Of a stretch of 41,595 nt of DNA, positions 41,508 to 41,595 are shown in pieces. Position 1 is the first letter of the stretch. Each line of letters begins with the position of its first letter. The notes below the pieces were generated by a model. It was not told where the DNA came from. It did no database searches and was given only the letters and a program-made list of their open reading frames with translations. The stretch comes from Croceibacterium sp. Its GTDB lineage: Bacteria > Pseudomonadota > Alphaproteobacteria > Sphingomonadales > Sphingomonadaceae. The DNA lies in assembly GCA_025450635.1 (NCBI GenBank), contig JANWHA010000109.1, positions 1-41,595 of the forward strand, written 5' to 3'. Both the position numbers and the translations under genes were made by a program.

Positions 41508-41595
41508 CGCCCTGAAGGACCACGAAATCCCCGCCGCCGAGATCGATCGCGCCATCGGTGCCGTTCTGGACGAAATGGCTTTGCAACGCGGCGAA
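41467..41595 (-). CDS. C-terminal fragment of a second RTX-type secreted protein (runs off the window)
   Basis: Only the last 42 residues are present. The frame reads G-T-D-G-A-I-D-L-G-G-G-D-F-V-V-L-Q-G-V-T-M-S-S-L-D-G-G-D-F-V-L, then TGA. L-Q-G-V-T-x-S-x-L followed by D-F is the hallmark end of serralysin-type RTX proteins exported by type I systems. It ends with the same D-F-V-L as the 1540-residue protein. The ORF overlaps the end of the FAD monooxygenase gene by 41 bases on the other strand. It is partial, so size and domains are unknown. Confidence 0.72.
   Translation of the reverse strand, partial: FAALQSHFVQNGTDGAIDLGGGDFVVLQGVTMSSLDGGDFVL

Overview
The window is high-GC DNA whose gene content points to an alphaproteobacterium of the order Sphingomonadales. 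The main evidence is a PhyR/NepR/EcfG general stress response locus, a class I PHA synthase with a Phasin_2-type phasin, a single-domain response regulator of the sphingomonad kind, many short GTGA/ATGA gene overlaps, and a kinase-containing lasso peptide cluster. No phage genome, IS element or CRISPR array was seen. Most of the window is ordinary chromosome with two accessory islands.

Layout. 1-2.9 kb: phaC and a phasin gene whose promoter sits between two inverted PhaR-like boxes. 3.0-5.8 kb: clpS and lptF-lptG. 5.8-9.2 kb: a small Thr-rich lipoprotein (with a possible 39-codon upstream ORF), a membrane desaturase, a GNAT-like protein and a single-domain response regulator. 9.4-13.0 kb: the general stress response locus. 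It contains phyR, a convergent CHASE/HisKA_2 sensor kinase, and nepR-ecfG divergent from the kinase. Perfect GGAAC-N16-CGTT promoters precede phyR and nepR, and the nepR promoter can also be read on the opposite strand towards the kinase. 13.0-18.7 kb: an AI-2E family permease, Fe-type SOD, the overlapping operon glmM-cupin-DUF1272-thiD, and a LOG/TIGR00730 protein.

18.9-24.05 kb is the first island. It encodes a lasso peptide pathway of the paeninodin type: HPr-kinase-like protein, PqqD-like leader-binding protein (B1), asparagine-synthetase-like cyclase (C), nucleotidyltransferase and transglutaminase-like leader peptidase (B2). A 53-codon candidate precursor lies on the opposite strand, three bases past B2. 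Its C-terminal Ser would suit the kinase. No transporter or isopeptidase gene is next to it.

24.05-32.1 kb is the second island. It has a 1540-residue RTX/cadherin-like protein with a type I secretion-like C terminus, three tandem tail-collar (Mdp-type) proteins, two DUF6916-like proteins and a GNAT. The lasso precursor candidate directly follows the RTX gene on the same strand.

32.1-41.6 kb is housekeeping: tRNA-Gln(CTG), ppx/gppA-rlmE, a membrane-anchored cytochrome c, pheA, isoaspartyl peptidase, two GNATs, a Crp/Fnr regulator, a CorA/ZntB transporter and a class A FAD monooxygenase. At the right edge, on the minus strand, is the C terminus of a second RTX-type protein that ends in the same DFVL tetrapeptide as the first.

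All calls come from reading the sequence and recognising families. No database search was run.
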